NCBI RefSeq assembly: GCF_000720325.1 | Contig: NZ_JOJM01000010.1 | Span: forward strand, 1 to 64,000 | Origin: Streptomyces sp. NRRL B-1347 | Lineage (GTDB): Bacteria; Actinomycetota; Actinomycetes; Streptomycetales; Streptomycetaceae | Reading direction: 5' to 3' | Length of the DNA: 64,000 nt | Shown: positions 17,603 to 25,975 of the stretch, piece by piece | Layout of the letters: every line of letters starts with the position of its first letter | Numbering within the stretch: the stretch's first letter is position 1 | Notes under the pieces: model-generated | The model's input: only the letters and a program-made list of their open reading frames with translations | Databases searched by the model: none | What the model was told of the DNA's origin: nothing | Position numbers and translations under genes: made by a program

Positions 17603-18493
17603 GTGCACGTGGAGAGCGACGCGAACGGCCACGCGACCACGCGCAACGGCGACCGGCCCACGTACTTCGTGCCGGACGGGCCCCGCCGTTTCCGCCCCAC
17701 CGGCCACACCCAAGGACCGTGGAACCCGCACCATCAACACGCGGGCCCCGCCCTCGCGTTACTCGTGCGCGCGGTGGAGCGGTGCCTGGTCGACACCGGC
17801 CACGACGTCCTGCCCCTGGGGCGCCTGACCTGCGAAATCCTCAGCCCGCTGCGGATCGAACCGCTGGAGGCGCACGCCTGGGTCGAGCGGCCGGGGCGCC
17901 GCGTCCGCCTGGTCCGTGCGGAGCTGCGCCAGCGGGGCGCGCCGCTGGTGACCGCCGCGGCCTGGGCCGTGCGGCCCGCCCCGGCGGAGCTACCGGACCA
18001 CCGACCCACCCCGTCCTCCGGTGCCGCGCCCCACGGCCCGCCCGCCGTGCTCCCGGTCACCGATCCCGCCCAATTCCCCGAGTGGGACTGCGGTTTCATG
18101 GCTTCGGTCGAGTGGCGTTTCGCCCAAGGCTGCTTCTCCCGGCCGGGGCCGGCCGCCGTATGGGCGCGGCCGAGGCTTGACCTGGTGCCCGGGGAATGCC
18201 TTTCCCCGACGCAGCGGCTCGTCCTCACGGCGGATTCCGCGAACGGCGTGAGCGCCGAACTGCCCATCGACTCCTGGCTGTCGATCTCGCCGGAACTGAC
18301 CCTCCATGTCACGCGGCCGCCCCGGAGTGCCTGGCTGTGCCTGAGCGCGGCCTCGCACATCAGGCCCGGAGAAGCGGGACTTGCCACTGCCGAGCTGTGG
18401 GACCTCGGCGGTTTGGTGGGCCGCTCCCATCAATCGCTCTTGGTGCTGGAAAGAGAAACGGAAGCAGTGGCTCGATCGTCTCATTCAATTTAG
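17603..18493 (+). CDS. TesB-like acyl-CoA thioesterase family protein
   Basis: A 296-residue protein with a double hotdog-like layout. The N-terminal half shows WNPHHQHAGPALALLVRAVE, the central-helix region of TesB-like thioesterases, and the C-terminal half carries FPEWDCGFMASVEWRF and a WLSISPELTLHV segment. Family members hydrolyse acyl-CoA or acyl-carrier thioesters. The GTG start at 17603 follows a run of G. Within the cluster it suggests that an acyl-thioester intermediate exists, possibly released or edited here. The catalytic residues are not certain by eye. Confidence 0.7.
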   Translation: MHVESDANGHATTRNGDRPTYFVPDGPRRFRPTGHTQGPWNPHHQHAGPALALLVRAVERCLVDTGHDVLPLGRLTCEILSPLRIEPLEAHAWVERPGRRVRLVRAELRQRGAPLVTAAAWAVRPAPAELPDHRPTPSSGAAPHGPPAVLPVTDPAQFPEWDCGFMASVEWRFAQGCFSRPGPAAVWARPRLDLVPGECLSPTQRLVLTADSANGVSAELPIDSWLSISPELTLHVTRPPRSAWLCLSAASHIRPGEAGLATAELWDLGGLVGRSHQSLLVLERETEAVARSSHSI

Positions 18494-18576
18494 CTATTGG
18501 ACGGCTGAAGGGCCCGGCAGGACAATACTGGTGACGGAAAAGGCAGTTGCTCCATGCCGTGCCGAGGGGGGGCGAA

Positions 18577-18993
18577 TTGTTTCGCAGCATGCTGAAGTCG
18601 AAGATACACCGGGCCACGGTGACCCACGCGAATCTGCATTACGTCGGTTCGCTCACGGTGAGCGAAGACCTCCTGGAGGCCGCCGACCTGCTTCCGGGGG
18701 AACAGGTCCAGGTGGTCGACATCGACAACGGAGCGCGCCTGACCACGTACGCCATCGCGGGCCCCCGGGGCGAGGGGATCATCGGTGTCAACGGCGCGGC
18801 CGCGCGGCTCATCAGCCCCGGCGACCTGGTCATCGTCATCGCCTACGCCACCGTCTCCGACTCCGAGGCGAAGGGCCTCGTCCCGCGGATCGTCTTCGTC
18901 GACACGGACAACCGCATCGTCGAGCAGGGCGCGGACCCGGCGGCGGCGCTGCCCGGGACCGCACGCGGCGACACCGGCGAGTTCAGGCACTGA
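18577..18993 (+). CDS. panD: Aspartate 1-decarboxylase (pyruvoyl enzyme)
   Basis: Proenzyme of 138 residues that self-cleaves to form a pyruvoyl cofactor and converts L-aspartate to beta-alanine. The cleavage pair Gly-Ser is in [10 protein letters not shown]. With the TTG start at 18577 these are residues 24 and 25, exactly as in known PanD, and the start matches the family N-terminus ([16 protein letters not shown]). A GAGGGGGG ribosome site at 18564-18571 supports TTG over the ATG at 18547 or 18589. No pantothenate gene (panB, panC) is nearby, so here it probably supplies beta-alanine, or decarboxylates a related acid, for the cluster product. Confidence 0.93.
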   Translation: MFRSMLKSKIHRATVTHANLHYVGSLTVSEDLLEAADLLPGEQVQVVDIDNGARLTTYAIAGPRGEGIIGVNGAAARLISPGDLVIVIAYATVSDSEAKGLVPRIVFVDTDNRIVEQGADPAAALPGTARGDTGEFRH

Positions 18994-19046
18994 GCAATCG
19001 CACCGCCGTCGGGCCGGACCAGTCGAGAGAGGCGGCTCCACCCGTG

Positions 19047-20417
19047 ATGCCCACGCAGACCCATGGCGATGTTCGCGTCGACAACGTCCTGCACCGCTAT
19101 CGCGAAGAGATAGCCGACGTGCTGGCCGAATGCGGCCAGACAGCGAAGAACGGCGCGGAATTCAACCCCGGAGTGGACCTCCCGCCCGTCAGCGAAGAGC
19201 TGACCGCCTATTTTGCCGCGTCGTCGCTCTCGTTCCGCCCGCTGGGGGAGTACCGCGGGAAGGAATTGCGGCTGCTCGACCTGATGGGCAACCCGCGGAC
19301 GCGCACCACCAAGACCTTCGCGTCCCTGCTCATCGTCGCCCGGGCGGTGGAGTACATCCGGCGCACACACGAGCGCGTCATGATCGTGTCGCCGTCGTCG
19401 GGCAACAAGGCCACCGCGCTGCGCGACGCCGTGCTGCGCGCCCACGAACACGGACTCGCAAGCCCGGAGCAGCTCAACATCCTCACCGTGGTACCGACCG
19501 CCGCCGCCGGGAAACTCTGGGCATCAGCGCTGTCCGAGAACGAGTGGCTGCGACTGCGCAACCCCATGGTCGTCATGGACGCGGCAGACCGCTCGGCCGT
19601 GAAGCCGCTCGCCCGCGCTCTCGTGGACCAGTACGGCGCCTCCTTACGGGAGCGCTACGGAGTCAACCTTTGGTTCACCCTCGACATCGACAACTACAAA
19701 GCCGCCGACATTGTGCGCGCCTGCGCGGAGTACGAGTTCCTGCCGCCCACCCGCAGTCGGCTCCACGTCCACGCCGTGTCCAGCGCCTTCGGACTGCTCG
19801 GACACCACCTGGGCACCCAGCGGATCGCCGCCGCGGCGGCGAGCCCGCCGCACTACTTCCTCGTCCAGCACCTCGACACCCCGGACATGGTGCTCAGCCT
19901 GCACTTCGGCTCCCCCTCCCGGGACAACCTCCCGCGCTACCGGTACGACGCGGCATCGGGCCTCTACCACCAGGAGTCCGACCCCCGCTTCCCCGCACGC
20001 GCCTACCATCCCGAAGAGAACCTCGACCCGACGTTCTACACGCGGCGCCCGACGACCTCACCGGCCATGGACGCGCTCATCCGCACGCAGGGCGGCGGCG
20101 GAATCGTCGTATCCCTGCCGGAGTGCTTCGAGCGCTACCCGCTCCTGCGGGCGCTGCTGGCCGACGCGGGGATCACCCTGCCGCACGACCCGCGCGCGCT
20201 GCGGGAGTGGTCCCTGGTGATGGCGCTCACCGGCATCCTCAACGCCGTCGACCGCGGACTCGTCCCCGAGGACGACATCCTGGTGCACGGTTCGGGCAGC
20301 TACACCGAAGCCGACTTCAGCCCCATTCCGGCACCGCACCTCGCACCGGTCGGCGACCTCGGAGCCCTCGCCGAACTGGCCGGCCGCGCCGCCCTCGGCA
20401 AAGACGGCTGGCCTTGA
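19047..20417 (+). CDS. PLP fold-type-II-like enzyme (possibly DUF6002)
   Basis: A 456-residue protein I cannot assign to a known reaction. It carries marks of fold type II PLP enzymes such as threonine synthase: NPRTRTTKTF (the Lys could hold PLP) followed about 40 residues later by SPSSGNKATAL, like the phosphate-proximal SSGN loop. The remainder is diverged, and I believe it corresponds to proteins labelled DUF6002. Fold II enzymes perform beta- or gamma-elimination and replacement on amino acids, so it could build an unusual amino acid. GTG 19044 is an alternative start. Its stop overlaps the MFS start (TTGA), so the two are coupled. Confidence 0.6.
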   Translation: MPTQTHGDVRVDNVLHRYREEIADVLAECGQTAKNGAEFNPGVDLPPVSEELTAYFAASSLSFRPLGEYRGKELRLLDLMGNPRTRTTKTFASLLIVARAVEYIRRTHERVMIVSPSSGNKATALRDAVLRAHEHGLASPEQLNILTVVPTAAAGKLWASALSENEWLRLRNPMVVMDAADRSAVKPLARALVDQYGASLRERYGVNLWFTLDIDNYKAADIVRACAEYEFLPPTRSRLHVHAVSSAFGLLGHHLGTQRIAAAAASPPHYFLVQHLDTPDMVLSLHFGSPSRDNLPRYRYDAASGLYHQESDPRFPARAYHPEENLDPTFYTRRPTTSPAMDALIRTQGGGGIVVSLPECFERYPLLRALLADAGITLPHDPRALREWSLVMALTGILNAVDRGLVPEDDILVHGSGSYTEADFSPIPAPHLAPVGDLGALAELAGRAALGKDGWP

Positions 20418-21712
20418 GGACGTACCCGCCGCAGTGGCCCGTGCCGCTGCGCCGCGGCAAGCCCCTCCTGCCCGAAGGCCCGCTCGGCCGGCTCTGCGCG
20501 GCCACGCTGCTGGCCTACGTCGGCGCCGGGGCCTGGTACGTCTGCTGGGCCATCTACGCGACCCGGTCGCTCGGGCTGACACCGACGGGGTTCGGGCTCG
20601 GCCTGACCGTCGCAGGCGTGCTCGGCATGCTCCTGGGCGGACCGATCGGCTACGCCGCCGACCGGATCGGCGTCCGGGAAACACTTGTCGGCCTGACCGT
20701 GGTGCAGGGCACCGCCGCGCTCTGCTACCTGTTCGTGACCGGCTTCACCGGGTTCCTGCTCGTCACCTGCGTGGCTGTCGCGGCCGAACGCGCGGTCCCC
20801 GGAGTACGTGCCGCGCTCGTCGCGGCGCTGCAGCCCAGCGACGAACGGCTGCGCGGGATCTCCGCCACCGTCGTGGCGGGCCACGTCGGCGCGGCCGCCG
20901 GAGCCGCGGCGGGCGCCCTCGTCCTCTACCTGGACAGCCGCACGGCCTACGCGGCGCTCATCCTGCTGTACGGATCGACGCTGCTCGGCTTCGCGCTGAT
21001 CGTCAGCCGCGTGCCACGTGCCGCGCCGCCCGGCGAACGGCGCTCCCGCCGAGAGCCCCTCGTCCTGCGCGACCGGACCTTTCTCGCGCTCACCGCGCTC
21101 AGCGGGATCCTGGCCCTGAACTGGGGCATGGTCGGCAGCGGCCTTCCGCTGTGGCTCACCGAACACACCTCGGCACCCGCCTGGATCATGGGCGTCCTCA
21201 TCGTGCTCAACGCGGTCACCATCGCGCTCTTCCAGAACCGCGTCAGCCGCCGGGGAGGCGACGCCCGGGGAGCCGCCCGGCTGTCCGTGTGGTGCGCCGT
21301 CGCGCTGACCGCCTCCTGTCTGCTCTTCGCCGCCACCTACCACGGCAGCGGCCCCTGGGTCGTCGCCCTGCTCCTGGCGGCCGCGGCCGCACACGTCCTG
21401 GGCGAGATGCTCTTCGTCGCCGGCACCTGGGGCCTGTCCGTGGCCCTCGCACCCGACGACGCCCAAGGGGAGTACCAGGGAACCTTCGGCGCCGGGCTCG
21501 CCACGGCCCAGATGGCCGCGCCCGCCCTGATGGCCGTCCTCGTCGTCGAGTGGGGCGTCGGCGGATGGTTCGTCCTGTGCGCGCTCTTCCTCGGCGGCGG
21601 CCTGCCCATGACGGTCATCGGGCGACGGGCCGGGCACCGCCGACCCACCGCGCGGACCGCACCGCGGCCGCACCCGACCGACTCGACGCGCCAAGGAGGG
21701 GACCTCGATTGA
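20414..21712 (+). CDS. MFS transporter, likely product exporter
   Basis: A 432-residue major facilitator with about 12 membrane helices. It has the motif A region after helix 2 (GGPIGYAADRIGVRETL) and alternating hydrophobic segments to the C-terminus. The TTG start at 20414 overlaps the preceding TGA, and its own stop overlaps the next TTG, so the three genes form a coupled TTGA chain. GTG 20441 is an alternative start but breaks the overlap. Position inside the cluster suggests export of, or self-resistance to, the product. Confidence 0.85.
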   Translation: MRTYPPQWPVPLRRGKPLLPEGPLGRLCAATLLAYVGAGAWYVCWAIYATRSLGLTPTGFGLGLTVAGVLGMLLGGPIGYAADRIGVRETLVGLTVVQGTAALCYLFVTGFTGFLLVTCVAVAAERAVPGVRAALVAALQPSDERLRGISATVVAGHVGAAAGAAAGALVLYLDSRTAYAALILLYGSTLLGFALIVSRVPRAAPPGERRSRREPLVLRDRTFLALTALSGILALNWGMVGSGLPLWLTEHTSAPAWIMGVLIVLNAVTIALFQNRVSRRGGDARGAARLSVWCAVALTASCLLFAATYHGSGPWVVALLLAAAAAHVLGEMLFVAGTWGLSVALAPDDAQGEYQGTFGAGLATAQMAAPALMAVLVVEWGVGGWFVLCALFLGGGLPMTVIGRRAGHRRPTARTAPRPHPTDSTRQGGDLD

Positions 21713-22890
21713 ACACCCTGCACAGGCTGCGCCTGCGCGCCGGCTTCGCGTGGGACTACTCACCGCTGCCCGCGGTCAGGGCCGCCCACGCCGCCGTGGA
21801 GACCCGGGTACGGCCCTTCCACGGCGTGCGGTCCACGGCCGGACCCAAGGCACCCAGCCTCGCCTACGCCGGGCTGCGCCGCGGCACCGTGCTCATCCAG
21901 CAGCAGCTGGAACACCAGCGCGAGGAGCTGTTCCCCGCCCCGGAGCCGCTGCGGGAGCACCACCGCGTCCCGCGAACGCGACTCCTGAACGGCCGTTGGA
22001 CCCCGCCGGGCGATCTCGTCGCCGTCGTCTGCTCCCGCGCGCAGGCCGCACGCCTGCCGCGCCGGGCCGCGCTCGTGCTCCCCTACCGGCTGCACCTGGT
22101 GGTGGACGTCGGGGAAGGCGACGGCAGCTGGCGCTACCGCACGGCGAAGAAGGAGCGCCAGTGGTTCTCCGCGCGGCGGCGCACCCACGCCTGGCGCATC
22201 GACATCGCCACCGACGACGCGTCCTTCCACGACTTCTACGACCACATGCACCAGCCCACCCTGCGGGCCCGGCACCGCGAACGCGCCCGGACCGAACCAC
22301 GCGACCGGGCCTACGAATGCCTCTTCCGCGACGGGCTGCTCGCCTTCCTGACCGACGCGCACGGCGAACGCCTCGCCGGACTCCTGTGCCACCGCGACGA
22401 ACGCCGCGCCACCCTCACCATGCGCCTCATCGGGGTCCGCGACGGCGCGCCCCGACTGCACGCACTGGGCGCCCAGCGCGCCTGCGTCCACCTGCTGCTG
22501 GAATGGGCCGACACGCACGGCGTACGGCACGTGGACTTCGCCGGGACCGAAGCGTGGATCAGCAAGGGCAGCTTCCAGTGGAAACGGAAGTTCCGGCCGC
22601 GGGTCACCCTGCCGCCCAACTACAGCTCGGAGATGAGGCTGTGGTGGCACGCCCGGCGGGACACGCCCGCGGTGCGCGACTTCCTGACCGGCCACCCCCT
22701 GCTCGAATTCGACCCGGACGAACCAGGAGCGCTCCGGGCGGTCTACTTCCACGACGAGGCGCGCCCGCCACTGACCGGCCTGCCCTACCGGTGCGCCAAC
22801 GTCTCACGCTCGCGCACCGTGCACCTCGACGGCTTTCTGCAGGGCACACCACAGGGCGGCACGCCCGAGGACACCGCTGGGGGGATCTGA
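21709..22890 (+). CDS. GNAT/FemAB-like acyltransferase
   Basis: A 393-residue protein. The C-terminal half resembles the BioF2/FemAB-type GNAT fold (Acetyltransf_6): a helix RACVHLLLEWADTHGVRHV followed by DFAGTEAWISKGSFQWKRKF, where Asp-Phe-Gly-like and Lys-Phe elements are family signatures. Such proteins transfer acyl or aminoacyl groups to amines; some in clusters make amide bonds from aminoacyl-tRNA. TTG 21709 overlaps the upstream stop and has AAGGAGGGG at 21693-21701. Its stop is immediately followed by the AsnB ATG. Donor and acceptor are unknown. Confidence 0.65.
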   Translation: MNTLHRLRLRAGFAWDYSPLPAVRAAHAAVETRVRPFHGVRSTAGPKAPSLAYAGLRRGTVLIQQQLEHQREELFPAPEPLREHHRVPRTRLLNGRWTPPGDLVAVVCSRAQAARLPRRAALVLPYRLHLVVDVGEGDGSWRYRTAKKERQWFSARRRTHAWRIDIATDDASFHDFYDHMHQPTLRARHRERARTEPRDRAYECLFRDGLLAFLTDAHGERLAGLLCHRDERRATLTMRLIGVRDGAPRLHALGAQRACVHLLLEWADTHGVRHVDFAGTEAWISKGSFQWKRKFRPRVTLPPNYSSEMRLWWHARRDTPAVRDFLTGHPLLEFDPDEPGALRAVYFHDEARPPLTGLPYRCANVSRSRTVHLDGFLQGTPQGGTPEDTAGGI

Positions 22891-24750
22891 ATGTGCGGCA
22901 TCGTGGGCAAGGTGGACTTCGCCAGGGACCTGCGGGACGACCACGCCGTCATCCGCGCCATGACGGAGACCATGCGCGACCGCGGCCCCGACGACGCCGG
23001 CACCTGGAGCGCGGCGCACGTCCAGCTCGGACACCGGCGCCTGGCGGTGATCGACCTGGCGGGCGGCCGGCAGCCCATGGTCGCGACGCGCGGCAGGACA
23101 CGGGACCCGGCTGCGCACCGGCAGCGGCACGGCGTCGTACTCGTCTACAGCGGTGAGGTCTACAACTACAGCGCCCTGCGCGGGCAATTGGCGCAGCGCG
23201 GCCACGAGTTCACCACCCGCTCCGACACCGAGGTCGTCCTGCGCAGCTACCTGGAGTGGGGGCCCGGCTGCGCTGAACACCTCAACGGAATGTTCGCCTT
23301 CGCCGTCTGGGACGCCGGTGCCGAGCAGCTCACTCTGGTCCGCGACCGCCTCGGCGTCAAACCGCTCTACTACGCCCCGCGTCCCCACGGCGTCCTGTTC
23401 GCCTCCGAACCGAAGGGCATCCTCGCCGACCCCGGCTTCTCCACCTCCGTCCCCGTCGAGGCGCTGCCGCTGCTGTTCTCGCCGCGGATGGCCCTGCCGG
23501 GGGAGACGCCGCTGCGCGGACTCCGGGAGGTGAAGCCGGGGCACGTCCTGCGGGTGGACCGGCGCGGCTGCCACGAGTACCCGTACTGGCGCCTGGTCAG
23601 CCACGAGCACGACGACGACGAACGCACCACCGTCGACACCGTCCGCGCCCGGCTCACCGGGATCGTCGAACGGCAGCTGGTCGCGGACGTGCCGCGCTCC
23701 GTCCTGCTCTCCGGCGGACTCGACTCGGGCGTCGTCGCCGCTCTCGCGCACCGCACCGCACAACGCCGGGGCGACGGGCCGCTGCGCAGTTTCACCGTGG
23801 AGTTCGAGCGGGACGACGAGGACTTCCGCGCCACGCCCCTGCGCCCGGAGCGCGACGCCCCCTACGCGCTGCTCACCGCCAAGCACCTCGGCACCCACCA
23901 CACCTCGGTGGTGCTCGACCCGCTCCGGCTCGAGGAGGCCTCCCCGGCCGCGCTGCACGCCCGCGACCTGCCCTCCTTCGGCCAGTTCGACGAGTCGATG
24001 TACCAGCTGTTCCGCCGCATGCGCGAGGAGTGCACGGTCGCGCTGTCCGGGGAGGCGGCGGACGAGGTGTTCGGCGGGTACCCCTGGTTCCACGACCCGG
24101 CGACCATATGGGCGGACACCTTCCCCTGGCTGGGCAACGCCCCGCGGCTGACCGACTGCCTCGCCCCCGATCTGCGCGAGAGGCTGCGCCCCGACGACGA
24201 GGAGCACGACCGGTACGCGACCCTGCGCGCCCAGGTGCCCCGGCTCAGCGGGGAGAGGGGACTGCGAGCCCGCATGCGGGAGGTCCTCTTCTTCAGCCTG
24301 CAGGGCCCGCTCAGCGTGATCCTGGACCGCAAGGACCGTATGAGCATGGCCCTCGGCCTGGAGGTACGCGTCCCCTACTGCGACCACGAACTGCTCCAGT
24401 ACGTGTGGAACGTGCCGTGGGAGTGGAAGGCCGCCGACGGCAGGGAGAAGAGCCTGCTGCGGGCCGCGGCCGCGGACCTCCTGCCGCCCCAGGTGCTCCA
24501 CCGTGCCAAGAGCGCCTACCCGGCCACGCACGACCCCGACCGCGAGGCGAGCACGCTGCGCCGGGTCACCGCCCTGCCCGAGGACCCGGCATCCCCGTTG
24601 TACGGCCTGCTCGACGCCCGGCGCGTCCGCGAGATCGCGTACGGAGCGGAGGGCGCCACGACGATGACGTACGCGAGCAGGGCCCATCTGCTGTCGCCCT
24701 TGGCCGAGACCGACCGCTGGATGCGCGCGTACGGCCTGACGGTCGGCTGA
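22891..24750 (+). CDS. asnB: Asparagine-synthase-like amidotransferase
   Basis: A 619-residue AsnB-type enzyme. The N-terminal glutaminase begins with the catalytic Cys after Met removal (MCGIVGKVDF) and keeps RGPDDAG and the glutaminase pocket. The C-terminal ATP-pyrophosphatase domain has the PP-loop LLSGGLDSGVVAAL. It should activate a carboxylate as the acyl-AMP and amidate it with ammonia from glutamine. In clusters such enzymes often amidate a product rather than aspartate, and the contiguous TGA-ATG junction with the preceding gene argues for a pathway role. A beta-alanine- or aspartate-derived substrate is possible but unproven. Confidence 0.88.
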   Translation: MCGIVGKVDFARDLRDDHAVIRAMTETMRDRGPDDAGTWSAAHVQLGHRRLAVIDLAGGRQPMVATRGRTRDPAAHRQRHGVVLVYSGEVYNYSALRGQLAQRGHEFTTRSDTEVVLRSYLEWGPGCAEHLNGMFAFAVWDAGAEQLTLVRDRLGVKPLYYAPRPHGVLFASEPKGILADPGFSTSVPVEALPLLFSPRMALPGETPLRGLREVKPGHVLRVDRRGCHEYPYWRLVSHEHDDDERTTVDTVRARLTGIVERQLVADVPRSVLLSGGLDSGVVAALAHRTAQRRGDGPLRSFTVEFERDDEDFRATPLRPERDAPYALLTAKHLGTHHTSVVLDPLRLEEASPAALHARDLPSFGQFDESMYQLFRRMREECTVALSGEAADEVFGGYPWFHDPATIWADTFPWLGNAPRLTDCLAPDLRERLRPDDEEHDRYATLRAQVPRLSGERGLRARMREVLFFSLQGPLSVILDRKDRMSMALGLEVRVPYCDHELLQYVWNVPWEWKAADGREKSLLRAAAADLLPPQVLHRAKSAYPATHDPDREASTLRRVTALPEDPASPLYGLLDARRVREIAYGAEGATTMTYASRAHLLSPLAETDRWMRAYGLTVG

Positions 24751-24765
24751 ACCGACCGCCCGTCC

Positions 24766-24804
24766 GGCGGCGGCCCGGCGGTGTACCGGCCGGGCCCCGC
24801 CGCC
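24766..24804. terminator. Bidirectional terminator hairpin
   Basis: Left arm 24766-24779 and right arm 24789-24804 form a long GC stem with a 2-nt bulge, between the convergent asnB-like gene and the acyl-CoA-dehydrogenase-like gene. Confidence 0.75.
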
Positions 24805-24808
24805 CTGC

Positions 24809-25975
24809 TCAGTGCTCAAGCCGGGCGGCCAACAAGTCGACGCACAGGTGGTTGGGCGGCCCCATGTGCGCGACGGCCTCGGCGTCCAGCGAGATCCTGT
24901 GGATGTCGTGCCCGCGCATGTAGCCGCTGCTGCCGAGCAGCCCGCGCACCTGCCGGCACACGCGCTGGCTCGCCCGGGAGGCGAACACCTTCGCGGCGTA
25001 GGCGAGGTGCGCGGTCTCCTGCGGACCGTACGTCGGCAGCACGGTGACCATGGACCGTGCGGCCTCCACCGTGACGGACATCTCCGCCAACCGGCGGCGG
25101 GTGTCCGCGGCGGCGAGCAGGCCGCGGTGCTCCGCGGCGGCGACGGCCAGTTCGTACGCCGACCGGGCCGCCCCGACGCTCACCGCGGCGAGTGTGAGTC
25201 CCAGGCGGTGTGGCAGCCCGATCGCACGTGGGGTGTGCTCACCCGCGCACAGCACCGCGTCCTGGCCGACCACGACGTCGTCCAGACGCAGCGTGCCGGT
25301 GCCCGAGCCGCGCATGCCCGCCAAGTCGTGTGCCTCGGGCGCCACGTCCACTCCGGGCGTACCCGCGGGGACCAGGACGAGGGCCTGGTCCTTGCCGCCG
25401 TACCCCGACTCCCCGACCCCGGCGTCACTGGGCGGCAACTGGACCAGGACGAGCAGGAAGTCGGCGACCGTGACGCTGGTGGCGAAGGACTTTCCGCCGT
25501 TGATCCGCCAGGAGGCGTCTCCGCGCGGCTCCGCTGTCGTCGCCAGCTTCTTCTTGTCGGCGGTGCTTCCCGGCTCGCTCCATGCGGATGCCGCCAGCCA
25601 CCTGTGGTCCACCACGCGGGGCAGCCAGTGCGCGCGCTGAGCGGCGGAACCGTACTCCTTGATCCTCTCCACGACGCAGCAGTGCAGATACAGCATGATC
25701 GCCACTGAGGGGTCGGCCGCCGCGACCTCCTCCACGACGGAGTTGGCCTGCCCCGCGTCGGCCCCCGTGCCGCCGAACTCCTGCGGCACGACCAGTCCCA
25801 GCAGACCGGACTCGCGCAGGGCGCGGACGTTGTCCGGGCTCGGGATCCCCGGCAGGAAGGCCTCGCGTGCCCCGTCCCGGAACGTGACGAGGGTGTCGGA
25901 GTCGAGGAGCTTCGCCACGGCGGAGTCCATGGCACGTCCTTTCCCGAGGGCGGTGGCGGGCTGCTGCTGCGTCAT
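24809..25975 (-). CDS. Acyl-CoA-dehydrogenase-fold flavoprotein, possibly monooxygenase
   Basis: A 388-residue ACAD-fold protein: N-terminal helical domain, middle beta domain with WSEPGST and flavin/substrate loop GGKSFAT, and C-terminal helical bundle. The C-terminal region reads LDAEAVAHMGPPNHL, where classical dehydrogenases have a YEGT-type segment next to the catalytic base. It thus resembles the flavin-dependent monooxygenase/nitrososynthase branch (DszC, KijD3-like). The ATG at 25975 overlaps the LLM stop (ATGA), so the two proteins are coupled; a later ATG lies at 25930. The pair could be a two-flavoprotein oxidation system; substrate unknown. Confidence 0.7.
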   Translation of the reverse strand: MTQQQPATALGKGRAMDSAVAKLLDSDTLVTFRDGAREAFLPGIPSPDNVRALRESGLLGLVVPQEFGGTGADAGQANSVVEEVAAADPSVAIMLYLHCCVVERIKEYGSAAQRAHWLPRVVDHRWLAASAWSEPGSTADKKKLATTAEPRGDASWRINGGKSFATSVTVADFLLVLVQLPPSDAGVGESGYGGKDQALVLVPAGTPGVDVAPEAHDLAGMRGSGTGTLRLDDVVVGQDAVLCAGEHTPRAIGLPHRLGLTLAAVSVGAARSAYELAVAAAEHRGLLAAADTRRRLAEMSVTVEAARSMVTVLPTYGPQETAHLAYAAKVFASRASQRVCRQVRGLLGSSGYMRGHDIHRISLDAEAVAHMGPPNHLCVDLLAARLEH

